Shown here: positions 1-7,828 of the stretch, piece after piece
Layout: every line of letters begins with the position of its first letter
Numbering within the stretch: the first letter of the stretch is position 1
Assembly: GCF_006494715.1 (NCBI RefSeq)
Contig: NZ_CP041151.1
Coordinates: 4,002,223-4,066,222 of the forward strand
Direction of reading: 5' to 3'
Length of the DNA stretch: 64,000 nucleotides
DNA from: Shewanella sp. SNU WT4
GTDB taxonomy: Bacteria; Pseudomonadota; Gammaproteobacteria; Enterobacterales; Shewanellaceae
The notes under the pieces: generated by a model
Database searches by the model: none
Told to the model about the DNA's origin: nothing
The model's input: the letters and a program-made list of their open reading frames with translations, nothing else
Program-made: the position numbers and the translations under genes

Positions 1-152
1 CACACTTCCAGCACTAAGCTATCATCGCCATCATTAAGTACGCGGATTAAGGCGCCAGTGAGTAGAAACATCACAGTAATGATGAAAATGGCGATAACTA
101 ATACGCTACCTTGGTGACGCAAGGCTTTATGGCTAAAAGGTTTAGGGCGCAT
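1..152 (-). CDS. mshP: MSHA pilus biogenesis protein MshP, N-terminal part
   Basis: Partial gene running off the left edge. It starts at an ATG at 152 and overlaps the end of mshO by 11 bases. About 50 residues are visible: a short basic start (MRPKPFSHKALRHQGS) followed by a hydrophobic segment at about residues 15-33, as in MshP/PilX-type minor pilus proteins. Position directly after mshO matches the known msh order (mshC-mshD-mshO-mshP-mshQ). Known role of the family: accessory component of the mannose-sensitive haemagglutinin type IV pilus, in the inner membrane. The identity rests on position and this membrane anchor. Confidence 0.75.
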   Translation of the reverse strand, partial: MRPKPFSHKALRHQGSVLVIAIFIITVMFLLTGALIRVLNDGDDSLVLEV

Positions 153-996
153 TGATAACTTGAACTTGCTGTTCATACCTGAACGATTCTCCTGCCACGC
201 TAAATTCGGGGGTCAACAACACTAAGGCGTTGTCGATTAAATTGGCTGGGGTAACGGTAATGGCAGGACTTGTTATTAAATCATTAACTATGTCCTCAGC
301 CATCAAGACCCCAGTATTAAGGCCATTACTTGGCTCTGGCTGGCTGGTTTTTATACCGTAATCAGTATATCGCCTTAGTTCAAGCGTAGTTGAGCCAGGC
401 GCACGAATAAAACAATAACTAATGGGCTCTGCGGCAATATAAAAGCGTTGGCGCGGTGATTGCGCCGCAAATTGCACATTACGCTTAAAGGTTATCGTTT
501 GAATCGAACCCGCAATGGTTGTGCTTGCCAGCGCAAAAATCTTGCCAGTGCTGGCATCAGGACTCGCATATACATCAGCGGGAGTCAGTGGATACACCAG
601 CATATTGTCATTACTGCTAATAGGTTGGCTGGCGGCTATCACCGTAGCGCTATTGCTTGCTGGGCTTGGGTAAGCAGGGATAGCAATATAACTTGAGCTC
701 GCCTTTATCGGCATAAATTCAACACACTGCCACTGATTGCTGCTTTTCGCAAAACGCACGCTATTAGGCACAGCAGCGCGAATATCGCGGCTCATGCGCT
801 CTATGGCAAATCGGCTTTGCCCCAACATTTTTTCAACGGAATTAGCTTGCACAAAAATCTGGGTACCAAAAATAATAAAGCTACTAACACCTACGGCTAA
901 AATACCCAAAATAATAATGACAGTGACTAGCTCAACTAAGGTAAAACCTGCTTGTGAGCTTGGCCGAGAACAGCGCTTAGGTTGAAGGCGCACCAT
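142..996 (-). CDS. mshO: MSHA minor pilin MshO
   Basis: 284 residues. A type IV prepilin signal is visible: a leader ending G17, then F18-TLVELVTV with the conserved Glu at mature position 5 and a hydrophobic helix of about 25 residues. The prepilin peptidase should cleave between G17 and F18 and methylate F18. The remainder is a soluble head rich in beta-type sequence. Its ATG overlaps the stop codon of mshD by one base (TAATG), so the two are probably translationally coupled. Family role: minor pilin of the MSHA pilus, probably in the priming complex. Called MshO from its place between mshD and mshP and its length. Confidence 0.85.
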   Translation of the reverse strand: MVRLQPKRCSRPSSQAGFTLVELVTVIIILGILAVGVSSFIIFGTQIFVQANSVEKMLGQSRFAIERMSRDIRAAVPNSVRFAKSSNQWQCVEFMPIKASSSYIAIPAYPSPASNSATVIAASQPISSNDNMLVYPLTPADVYASPDASTGKIFALASTTIAGSIQTITFKRNVQFAAQSPRQRFYIAAEPISYCFIRAPGSTTLELRRYTDYGIKTSQPEPSNGLNTGVLMAEDIVNDLITSPAITVTPANLIDNALVLLTPEFSVAGESFRYEQQVQVINAP

Positions 997-1577
997 TAAA
1001 AGTTACTCCGCACAGCGTTGTATATTATTTGCTCACCAAAAGGGGTGGTCACTGTAATGTTGATGAGTTTACTGACGCTACTATCAGTGCTGCTCACTGT
1101 GACTTGCAATTGATAGTCAGTGTAAACATCGCTATAGGTTAACGAAGAATTGAGCATGGTCGCCTTTTGAGTCATGCCATTATAATCATCGACATCATTA
1201 AATTGCTGACGGGTTTCACTGTTGTCGCTGCCCATAACCGTTGAACACGGGTTTGGATTGAGGCCACAAGGATTGCCACTGGCGGGATTAGTGTTCTGAT
1301 CGTAGCGCTTACCCCAGATTTCATTCATCACGGCTTGGGCAAGCTCAGCGCTGCGCACTCGATGCAAGGTTTCACTGGCTCGATTAGCTTGTGGAAATAA
1401 CATGCTCGCTATCATGACTAACGCTATCGCCAGCACTAACATGCCAACAATTAACTCAATTAAGGTAAAGCCTTGAGTGCGCTTTGACTTAAGCCGCAAC
1501 TGGCGATTACCGCGAGTACCTGAACTTAAGCGGTTTTGCTCTTGCATGCCGCGCGCCACGCTCTTAATTACTGTCAT
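996..1577 (-). CDS. mshD: MSHA minor pilin MshD
   Basis: 193 residues from the ATG at 1577, chosen because it overlaps mshC by only 14 bases; the frame stays open upstream to 1625, but that would overlap mshC by 62 bases. The prepilin cleavage site lies after G36 (G/FTLIELIVG) with Glu at mature position 5; an internal Met at residue 11 would shorten the unusually long basic leader. Then follows the N-terminal helix and a small head domain. Two Cys near the middle (CGLNPNPC) could form a disulfide. Minor pilin of the MSHA machine, coupled to mshO downstream. Confidence 0.85.
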   Translation of the reverse strand: MTVIKSVARGMQEQNRLSSGTRGNRQLRLKSKRTQGFTLIELIVGMLVLAIALVMIASMLFPQANRASETLHRVRSAELAQAVMNEIWGKRYDQNTNPASGNPCGLNPNPCSTVMGSDNSETRQQFNDVDDYNGMTQKATMLNSSLTYSDVYTDYQLQVTVSSTDSSVSKLINITVTTPFGEQIIYNAVRSNF

Positions 1578-2043
1578 GTATGTAGCCTTGCGATTCAATG
1601 CTAATGCCAAGCACATCTCCCCCACTCACGGTTAAACAAGGGCCGGCGCAGGCCGGAGATACTTGACCTAAGTTATTAAAATCAAGATTGACACTGGCGC
1701 TACCTGTGGCCGTGAAAACGACCGAGGAGCCCGCATCAAAGGCTTGCAAACTTTCAGTGCGTACTGCCTGTCCAGTGCAAGTATCGTTAAAGTGCTGTAA
1801 TTGATAACCAGTAGCGGTAATAGCCACCCGATAACAACGATCGGCATTATTCAAGGCCATGATCTGCGCTTTACGCAGCTCACTAATCAGTTCATCTCTT
1901 AAGGTGTAAGCACTCACAGATTGGCTAGATAACAAACGTGGCAGTGCGGTCACAGCCAAAATACTGATGAGCATTATGGTGACTACTAGCTCAACCAAGG
2001 TAAAGCCTGGCATTTTGACTAACTGAGGGGCATCCCTTGTCAT
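1564..2043 (-). CDS. mshC: MSHA minor pilin MshC
   Basis: 159 residues. Prepilin leader of 13 residues, cleavage G13/F14 in GFTLVELVVTI, Glu at mature position 5, hydrophobic helix to about residue 35, then a GspH/FimT-like head (DELISELRKAQIMALNNA), typical of pseudopilin-like minor pilins. Cys residues occur at about 68 and 87, and again near the C-terminus (CAGPC). It is the first gene after the terminator that follows the second major pilin, so it needs readthrough or a promoter of its own in 2044-2130; I see no convincing one. Acts in initiating MSHA pilus assembly at the inner membrane. Confidence 0.85.
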   Translation of the reverse strand: MTRDAPQLVKMPGFTLVELVVTIMLISILAVTALPRLLSSQSVSAYTLRDELISELRKAQIMALNNADRCYRVAITATGYQLQHFNDTCTGQAVRTESLQAFDAGSSVVFTATGSASVNLDFNNLGQVSPACAGPCLTVSGGDVLGISIESQGYIHDSN

Positions 2044-2130
2044 ACAGCCCTATCTCCTAGCTCGCTAGATTGAATTGAATCAATATTTTAGCGAATATTG
2101 TACCTATTGATTATGGCCAATGTCTTGAGT

Positions 2131-2161
2131 AAAAACAAAAAAGGCCTGCAAGGCAGGCCTT
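2131..2161 (-). terminator. Intrinsic terminator after the second MshA-type pilin
   Basis: On the minus strand a 9-base-pair perfect stem (positions 2141-2149 with 2153-2161, AAGGCCTGC/GCAGGCCTT, 3-base loop) is followed by a T-rich run from the A-tract at 2131-2140. It lies 18 bases after the pilin stop codon. It should limit transcription into the low-abundance minor pilin genes mshC-mshD-mshO. Confidence 0.85.
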
Positions 2162-2178
2162 AAATTAATATTCAACCT

Positions 2179-2688
2179 CTAGCAAGCGCTAGCAGCTGGG
2201 ATAGCAGTAAATGTCGGTAGAGCGCCAACGCCGGTTGACTGGGTATAAGTCACAAAACAACCTTCTGGCGCGCCGCGTTGCCAAATTTTAGCGCTACCAG
2301 CGGTAGTACCATCAATAATCCAATCACCTGTACCTGCCGCAGTTGGCGAAGTGCCAGCCGAGGCATTGATATCGGCGCCAGCCGTGATGGCTGCCAAGCT
2401 CCCAGCCATATAACCATAGACAACAGCCACATCGTCAGAAGTCGTAGTAGGTGAATCGCCATTAACATCCACAGAACCAGTGGCAGAACCCTGAATGCCC
2501 TGCAATGAAGCTTTAGAATAAATGAGGCTATTGGCCCCCTGAATCGCACTTTTTACACCTTCTAACGCCGAAATTCTGGCATCCGATTGCAAGTTAATAA
2601 ACTTAGGCGCGGCGGTAACAGCTAAAATCCCCAAGATAATAATCACCACGACTAACTCAATTAAGGTAAAACCTGTTTGTTGCTTCAT
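2179..2688 (-). CDS. Second MshA-type major pilin
   Basis: 169 residues. Six-residue leader and cleavage site G6/F7, then [18 protein letters not shown], almost identical to the first 40 residues of the upstream pilin (3050-3553). The heads differ ([27 protein letters not shown] versus the upstream version) but share layout and a Cys pair near the C-terminus (APEGC, SAC), expected to form the D-region disulfide. It is therefore a paralogue of mshA from tandem duplication followed by divergence. It has its own upstream gap of 361 bases and its own terminator, so its dose could be set separately. Family role: structural subunit of the MSHA pilus filament. Confidence 0.85.
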   Translation of the reverse strand: MKQQTGFTLIELVVVIIILGILAVTAAPKFINLQSDARISALEGVKSAIQGANSLIYSKASLQGIQGSATGSVDVNGDSPTTTSDDVAVVYGYMAGSLAAITAGADINASAGTSPTAAGTGDWIIDGTTAGSAKIWQRGAPEGCFVTYTQSTGVGALPTFTAIPAASAC

Positions 2689-3049
2689 ATATCACCAGTC
2701 TACACAGAGATTAAAACGTGAGGTCACGATAGCAGAAAAGATTAGGCACGAATCCATTCCTTTACAGTATTAGCCTACCCCTGTTGAGTTAAGCCAATGC
2801 CTTTCCTTAATTAACGCCATTAATTAACGCATTAAACTAAAGAGTTGCATTAATTAAAAATAACCTTTGAGGCGCAAAATAACAACATGCCGCAATAAAT
2901 ATCAATCAAGCCGCTTAGTACTTTGCTGATATTCCGGCAACAAGGCATATCAGCAAAAGACTTACAGTAATGGCAAAATAATTGCTTATCTAATTGCTTA
3001 ACTAATAAAAAAACCGACCTGAGGTCGGTTTTTACACTAGCAATAAGTA
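2689..3049. other. Non-coding gap between the two tandem pilin genes
   Basis: 361 bases with no convincing gene. It holds the terminator of the first pilin at the 3006-3033 end and an 11-base direct repeat (TTAATTAACGC at 2807-2817 and 2820-2830). A weak minus-strand promoter candidate has TTGGCT at 2792-2797 and TAATAC at 2767-2772, but the 19-base spacing is poor. This gap would have to supply the promoter of the second pilin if it is expressed independently. Confidence 0.4.
3006..3033 (-). terminator. Intrinsic terminator after mshA
   Basis: Strong minus-strand hairpin: stem AAAAACCGACC (3009-3019), loop TGA, stem GGTCGGTTTTT (3023-3033), followed by further T residues on the transcript (A-tract to 3006). 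It begins 17 bases after the mshA stop codon. Confidence 0.9.
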
Positions 3050-3553
3050 TTAGCAACCGCCACTAAGCACTGTGACTACAGGAAGTGTAGCTGGTGTAGG
3101 TGTAGCATTATCATCAGTGGCAACTTTAGCAGCTACATAAGTAAGGCGGCATTCTTTGCCAGTTGCATCTGGTGAACCAACTTGCTTGATCACTAATGTG
3201 CCAGATGCGGCGCCAGTATCAGGATCAAATGTCCAATCAGCGGCGTTAATATCAGTACCAGCTAAGATAGCTGCTTTAGTGGCTTGCATGTATCCCAAGA
3301 AAATAGGCACATTACCAGAACCGATATTAACCGTTGTGTTAGGTTCTGTTTTAGCTTGGTCACCAGCTATCACAGCTTTTGAGTAGATCATGCCATTAGC
3401 GCCTTGAATGGCGCCTTTTAAGCCTTGCAGTGCCGAAGCGCGAGCATCGGTTTGCAGGTTGATAAACTTAGGCGCGGCGGTCACGGCCAAAATACCCAGA
3501 ATAATAATAACCACGACCAATTCAATCAGGGTGAAACCTTTTTGTTGTTGCAT
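3050..3553 (-). CDS. mshA: MSHA major pilin MshA
   Basis: 167 residues. Leader MQQQKG, cleavage G6/F7 before [16 protein letters not shown], Glu at mature position 5, then a long N-terminal helix and a small head ending in Cys 167 with a partner Cys at about 138 (GKECRLTY), the usual pilin disulfide. A strong ribosome-binding site (AAGGGG) precedes the ATG, in keeping with an abundant structural subunit, and a strong terminator follows. Position after mshB and before the minor pilins is the normal msh order. Forms the filament shaft used for surface attachment. A paralogue lies directly downstream at 2179-2688. Confidence 0.9.
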   Translation of the reverse strand: MQQQKGFTLIELVVVIIILGILAVTAAPKFINLQTDARASALQGLKGAIQGANGMIYSKAVIAGDQAKTEPNTTVNIGSGNVPIFLGYMQATKAAILAGTDINAADWTFDPDTGAASGTLVIKQVGSPDATGKECRLTYVAAKVATDDNATPTPATLPVVTVLSGGC

Positions 3554-3615
3554 AATAATCCCCTTAGGACAGCAATACGACTATGGCAAACGCCACAATA
3601 CCTAAATAAATTATT

Positions 3616-3645
3616 GTAATATCACAAGTTATTGTTATATGACAA
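3616..3645 (-). promoter_or_regulatory. Candidate promoter of mshA
   Basis: In the 92-base gap upstream of mshA the minus strand carries TTGTCA (3640-3645, five of six matches to the -35 consensus) and TATTAC (3616-3621, four of six) with 18-base spacing. A separate promoter for the major pilin is expected because it must be made in large excess. Moderate to weak match. Confidence 0.4.
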
Positions 3646-4278
3646 TTAGTTGGTAAAACTTAACACTTGCCCCGTGCCAGGGTTGTACACCACGCCATTA
3701 CCTATCTCTAAGGTCAGGCTCTCAGTCGGTATGCCCGTCTGAGGGTCTAATTTTACGGCCGCGCTTTGATGGTACACGCACAAATCCAGCCCAGGGACGA
3801 GAGTGCCATCAATGGCGGTGCCGCTGCCACCTGCGCCGCCTATCATGGAAACAATAAAGCGGACTTTGCGGGCATCTTGCCCTTGAGTCACGTTACGCGG
3901 CGCCGATTGCAGCACGGCATTAAATACGCGCTGGCAACTGTCTTGGCTCATAGCCGTGGCATCAGTATTGGCGCCACTCACTGCATCGGTTGCAAAACCA
4001 AATCTTGGGTCAATCGCGATATTGGTGCCATCTAACACCACATTAGCATTACGGCGACCATCGACTTCCCACTGGGAGCGAGTAAAACCTACGGCAGTCG
4101 CAAGCCCACCCGCGACACCATCAACGCTAGCGTTTTCAGCATCATCCGTGACATTAAGGAAGCGAGGAATAGCGGTAGCCGCCAAAATTCCTAAAATCAC
4201 TATCACTATAACCAGTTCAATAAGAGAAAAGCCGTGATTATTATTCACCCGACCGACTCTGAATAATTGATGTGTCAT
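3646..4278 (-). CDS. mshB: MSHA pilin-like protein MshB
   Basis: 210 residues. Leader of 16 residues ending G16, cleavage before F17-SLIELVIVIVILGILAA, Glu at mature position 5, then an MshA-like head (FLNVTDDAENASVDGVAGGLATAV) with two Cys (SCQRVF and LCVYHQ). The family is a minor pilin closely related to MshA and encoded just upstream of it, which is exactly the place here. It ends immediately before the candidate mshA promoter. Confidence 0.88.
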   Translation of the reverse strand: MTHQLFRVGRVNNNHGFSLIELVIVIVILGILAATAIPRFLNVTDDAENASVDGVAGGLATAVGFTRSQWEVDGRRNANVVLDGTNIAIDPRFGFATDAVSGANTDATAMSQDSCQRVFNAVLQSAPRNVTQGQDARKVRFIVSMIGGAGGSGTAIDGTLVPGLDLCVYHQSAAVKLDPQTGIPTESLTLEIGNGVVYNPGTGQVLSFTN

Positions 4279-4353
4279 ACACTAACCCTATGTCGAATAT
4301 GGATATATTCTACTCGTTTTTGTCAACAAACTAAAGCATTTTGGCAGCCTAAA

Positions 4354-4848
4354 CTATAAACCCGCCAAAAAACTGACTGTACCGCTATCAAGATCATAAA
4401 GGATTAACGAGCCATTTACAGATTCATATTTACACGCGTTAGCATCATCAACATATATCGCCATTAGCTCATCCGTTGCTAGGTCACTCCCCAATAACTG
4501 CCACCATAATCGCTGGCAGCCAGCATTGTCATGACTATCAGGTAATGGCCAGCCGCCGGTGGACATAGTGATAACGATTTTACTGGTTGGCTTTGCCTCA
4601 TTATTGATGGCGAACCAATCAAGGTGTAGCACTTGCGGGCGGTTAACGCCGAGCCACTGCGCGCGCACCATAGCTAACACGTTAAGCAAGCGCGGATGCT
4701 CTATTTCAAGCCCTTTCGCGGCCATGCTAGGTAACACATCAAAATACTTACTTCCTAAAATACCAAGCAGCAATAAGATGACAGTCACACTCACCATGCG
4801 CCGATAAGCAGTGAGTGGATTGATTTTTTCCGAAGGCATCCCACCCAT
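4354..4848 (-). CDS. mshF: MSHA biogenesis protein MshF
   Basis: 164 residues with one membrane segment at about residues 18-38 (MVSVTVILLLLGILGSKYF) and a periplasmic remainder with two Cys (NAGCQRLWW, NACKYES) that may pair. Two in-frame ATGs (4848 and 4839) are possible starts and neither has a clear ribosome-binding site. Lies five bases after mshG and before mshB, the usual place of mshF. Function in the family is poorly defined; assigned from position and architecture. Confidence 0.75.
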   Translation of the reverse strand: MGGMPSEKINPLTAYRRMVSVTVILLLLGILGSKYFDVLPSMAAKGLEIEHPRLLNVLAMVRAQWLGVNRPQVLHLDWFAINNEAKPTSKIVITMSTGGWPLPDSHDNAGCQRLWWQLLGSDLATDELMAIYVDDANACKYESVNGSLILYDLDSGTVSFLAGL

Positions 4849-4853
4849 ATCAA

Positions 4854-6071
4854 CTAGCCGCCTTTAACTACGTTGAGCATGTCCCACATAGGTAAGTAAA
4901 TCCCTAAGGCGAGTACAAGCACAATCGCGGCCACAATCCCAATCAAAATGGGTTCCAGTTTGGCGGTTAAGTTTTTTAAATCGTAATCAACTTCGCCTTC
5001 ATAAAAATCAGCAGCATCATTAAGTAATTGATCTATCTGCCCGGTTTCTTCGCCTACGGCGACCATTTGCAATACCAAGGGAGTGAACAACTTACATTGA
5101 TTAGACACCCGCAGCAGTGAATCGCCCGATTCAATCCCTTTGCGCATGCCGACTATGCGGTCATGCATATAAGCATTATCTACGGCGTCTGCCACTAAGC
5201 TCAGTGCCTGCGTCATAGGCACGCCAGCACTTAACATCATAGAAAAACTGCGGCAATAACGGCTCAAGGTTGAACGTTCAATAATGCTGCCAACGGCTGG
5301 CATATGTAATTTCCATTGATCCCATTTTTTCTCGCCAGCATCTGTCTTAAGCCAAGACTTAATGCCAAAAATAGTGCCACCGACTACGGCAAGCATCAGC
5401 GGCCAGTAGTTAACAAACATATTGGAAGTGCCAATGAGTACTTTAGTGGCCCAAGGTAAATCGGCGCCAAAGCGGCTAAACATGGAAGCAAACTTAGGGA
5501 TCACCATGATATTTAAAATCACCATAGCAAGGCTAATGGCCACCAGCACAAATACTGGGTAGCGCATCGCCGATTTAATCCGCTTACGAGTCTCCATTTC
5601 GCGCTCGATATAGCCAGAAAGCTGCAAAAACGCTTGCTCTAACTTACCTGTGTTTTCGCCCACATGAACCATAGAGACAAATAAGGATTCAAATACCTTA
5701 GGGTGTTGATTCATGGCGGATGATAATGGCCGACCCGCCGTTAGCTGACTGGAAATATCATGCAAGGTCTCTTTAAGCACCTTGGATGAAGTGGTATCAG
5801 CTAAACCTGCTATGGCTCTAAGCATAGGAATGCCGGAGCGCGTTAACGAATACATTTGCCGAGTAAAAATTTGCAGCTCATCTAACCCCACTTTGGGAGC
5901 CATTAACGCCTTAAAATCTATGCCTGTCGCTGGCTTTTTTTCGGATAATTCCAGAGGAATAATGCCGCGTGACAGCAACACATCGGCGGCCGCATTGACG
6001 CTAAGCGCCTCCAGTTCGCCTTTAACTAAGGCGCCTTGCTTATCGCGGCCCTTATAACTAAAGCTCGGCAT
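4854..6071 (-). CDS. mshG: MSHA inner-membrane platform protein MshG (PilC/GspF family)
   Basis: 405 residues, normal length for GspF/PilC proteins. Starts MPSFSYKGRDKQG as in the family and carries two T2SSF domains (about residues 65-190 and 268-390), each with the conserved helical pattern (FTRQMYSLTRSGIPM and YCRSFSMMLSAGVPM; VGEETGQIDQLL). Three membrane segments lie near 165-185, 215-235 and 373-395. It anchors the assembly ATPase MshE and moves pilins into the growing filament. The neighbour mshE is 11 bases upstream and belongs to the same transcript. Confidence 0.93.
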   Translation of the reverse strand: MPSFSYKGRDKQGALVKGELEALSVNAAADVLLSRGIIPLELSEKKPATGIDFKALMAPKVGLDELQIFTRQMYSLTRSGIPMLRAIAGLADTTSSKVLKETLHDISSQLTAGRPLSSAMNQHPKVFESLFVSMVHVGENTGKLEQAFLQLSGYIEREMETRKRIKSAMRYPVFVLVAISLAMVILNIMVIPKFASMFSRFGADLPWATKVLIGTSNMFVNYWPLMLAVVGGTIFGIKSWLKTDAGEKKWDQWKLHMPAVGSIIERSTLSRYCRSFSMMLSAGVPMTQALSLVADAVDNAYMHDRIVGMRKGIESGDSLLRVSNQCKLFTPLVLQMVAVGEETGQIDQLLNDAADFYEGEVDYDLKNLTAKLEPILIGIVAAIVLVLALGIYLPMWDMLNVVKGG

Positions 6072-6082
6072 CAGAGGTGTCC

Positions 6083-7828
6083 TTATTCAGCATTTGACGT
6101 AGGCTTGCTAGCAATTTGCGAATCTTCAACATCTTCCACCAGCTTGGCCACTTCTTCTAAGGTGGTCATGCCATTAAATAAATATTCAATGGCGGACTCT
6201 GCCAACGGGGTAAAGCTTGGGCTGCGATAGGCCGCCTCAGCAAAATCTTGTGGATTACCGCTGCGCATAGCGTTAACCATGCTTTCATCGAGTTCCAGAA
6301 TTTCAAAAATACCGATACGACCACGATAACCACTGCCATTGCAGCTTTGACAACCTAAACCCACCTGAAACTTATGCTCAGGAATCGGCCGCGAAGTCAC
6401 GTTCATAATCCAACTTCTGTCTTGCGGCGTAACTTGATAAGGCGCAGCGCAGTTATGGCACACCCGCCTAACGAGGCGCTGAGCAATAATCACTCGTAAG
6501 GCGCTGGCGACCAGATAGCTGGCAGCGCCCATATCCAGTAAACGCAAGGCGCTGGTGATGGCATCATTGGTGTGCAAGGTGGATAACACAAAGTGACCCG
6601 TTAACGCGCCGCGCAAACCGATTTCTACGGTTTCCCGATCGCGCATCTCACCCACCATGATAATGTCAGGGTCTTGGCGTAACGTGGTGCGCAGTACGCT
6701 AGAAAAATCTAACCCTATCTTGTGGTTAACTTGCACTTGGTTGATCCGCGGCAATTGATATTCCACTGGGTCTTCTACGGTAATTATCTTGCTTTCTGGC
6801 TGATTCAACTCAGATAAAATCCCATACAAGGTCGTGGTTTTACCGCTACCTGTGGGGCCTGTTACCAGCAGCATGCCGTGGGGGCGCTTAATCTGTTTAC
6901 GCACCCGCGCTAAAATCGCGGGCGGCATGCCGGTTTCATTGAGCGTTAATAAACCTGCCGACTGGTCAAGTAAACGCATTACCACAGATTCGCCATGATA
7001 AATGGGCATAGTCGACATACGCACATCTATCTTATGGCCCTTGATTTCCAGGCGAAAACGACCATCTTGTGGCAAACGTTTTTCGGAAATATCCAACCCT
7101 GCCATCAGCTTTAAGCGCAGCACTAACGCGGCGGCAATATTGACTTCATTGAGGGTGTTTTCATGCAACAGACCATCGACCCGTTGGCGAATACGCAGCA
7201 CTTTTTCGCCAGGCTCAATATGAATATCCGACGCGCGCATTTGCACTGCATCTTCAAAAATGGAATGCAGTAACCGCACTACCGTCGTATCACTGTCGCT
7301 ATCGGCGGCGGTTAAGGCGCCAAGATCGAAAATATCATCGGCGGCGTATTCTTCTTCCAGCTTACCGGCAATGGCAGCGATTTCATCGGTACGTCGATAA
7401 AGAGTATCAAAGGCACTAAGCAACTGCCCCTCTGGCGATACGGCGATATCTAAGCTTTTAGGCGCAAACAACATCTCTAAATGATCGAGCGCTTGCAGAT
7501 CGGCAGGATCGCTCATGGCGATTAAAATGGAGTTACCGCGATCTTCTAATACCAGAGCGCGAAAACGGCGCGCCTGTACTTCGGATAATAAATTGACTAC
7601 CTGAGATGGAATGGCGCGGCGGCTAACATCGACAAATGGCAAATTAAGCTGTTGTGATAAAAATCGAAGTAATTGATCTTCTTCAATCAGCTTTAAATCT
7701 ATCAAGGTACGGCCAAGCTTTTTGCCCGATACCTTTTGCTCTGACAATGCCTGCTGCAGATTTTCTTCAGAAATAATATGTTCTTGAACTAAGAGGTCAC
7801 CTAGACGCATCTTTAACTTAGGCTTCAT
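6083..7828 (-). CDS. mshE: MSHA pilus extension ATPase MshE
   Basis: 581 residues. The N-terminus shows two 24-residue MshEN repeats, residues 8-31 (R8-L-G ... L..AL..Q31) and 37-60 (K37-L-G ... L..FL..Q60), separated by five residues; this tandem motif is the known c-di-GMP-binding site of MshE-type ATPases. The catalytic part has Walker A (GPTGSGKTT, about 324-332), an Asp box, Walker B (IIMVGEMRD) and a tetracysteine zinc site (CHNC, CQSC). It powers pilus assembly from the cytoplasmic face of the inner membrane. Overlaps mshN by four bases (ATGA). Confidence 0.95.
   Translation of the reverse strand: MKPKLKMRLGDLLVQEHIISEENLQQALSEQKVSGKKLGRTLIDLKLIEEDQLLRFLSQQLNLPFVDVSRRAIPSQVVNLLSEVQARRFRALVLEDRGNSILIAMSDPADLQALDHLEMLFAPKSLDIAVSPEGQLLSAFDTLYRRTDEIAAIAGKLEEEYAADDIFDLGALTAADSDSDTTVVRLLHSIFEDAVQMRASDIHIEPGEKVLRIRQRVDGLLHENTLNEVNIAAALVLRLKLMAGLDISEKRLPQDGRFRLEIKGHKIDVRMSTMPIYHGESVVMRLLDQSAGLLTLNETGMPPAILARVRKQIKRPHGMLLVTGPTGSGKTTTLYGILSELNQPESKIITVEDPVEYQLPRINQVQVNHKIGLDFSSVLRTTLRQDPDIIMVGEMRDRETVEIGLRGALTGHFVLSTLHTNDAITSALRLLDMGAASYLVASALRVIIAQRLVRRVCHNCAAPYQVTPQDRSWIMNVTSRPIPEHKFQVGLGCQSCNGSGYRGRIGIFEILELDESMVNAMRSGNPQDFAEAAYRSPSFTPLAESAIEYLFNGMTTLEEVAKLVEDVEDSQIASKPTSNAE

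Noticed and set aside
1578..1625. Upstream extension of mshD
   Set aside because: Would overlap mshC by 62 bases; the ATG at 1577 gives a normal prepilin leader and short overlap.
2850..3056. 68-codon open frame between the two pilin genes
   Set aside because: It covers a strong terminator and has no family likeness or ribosome-binding site.
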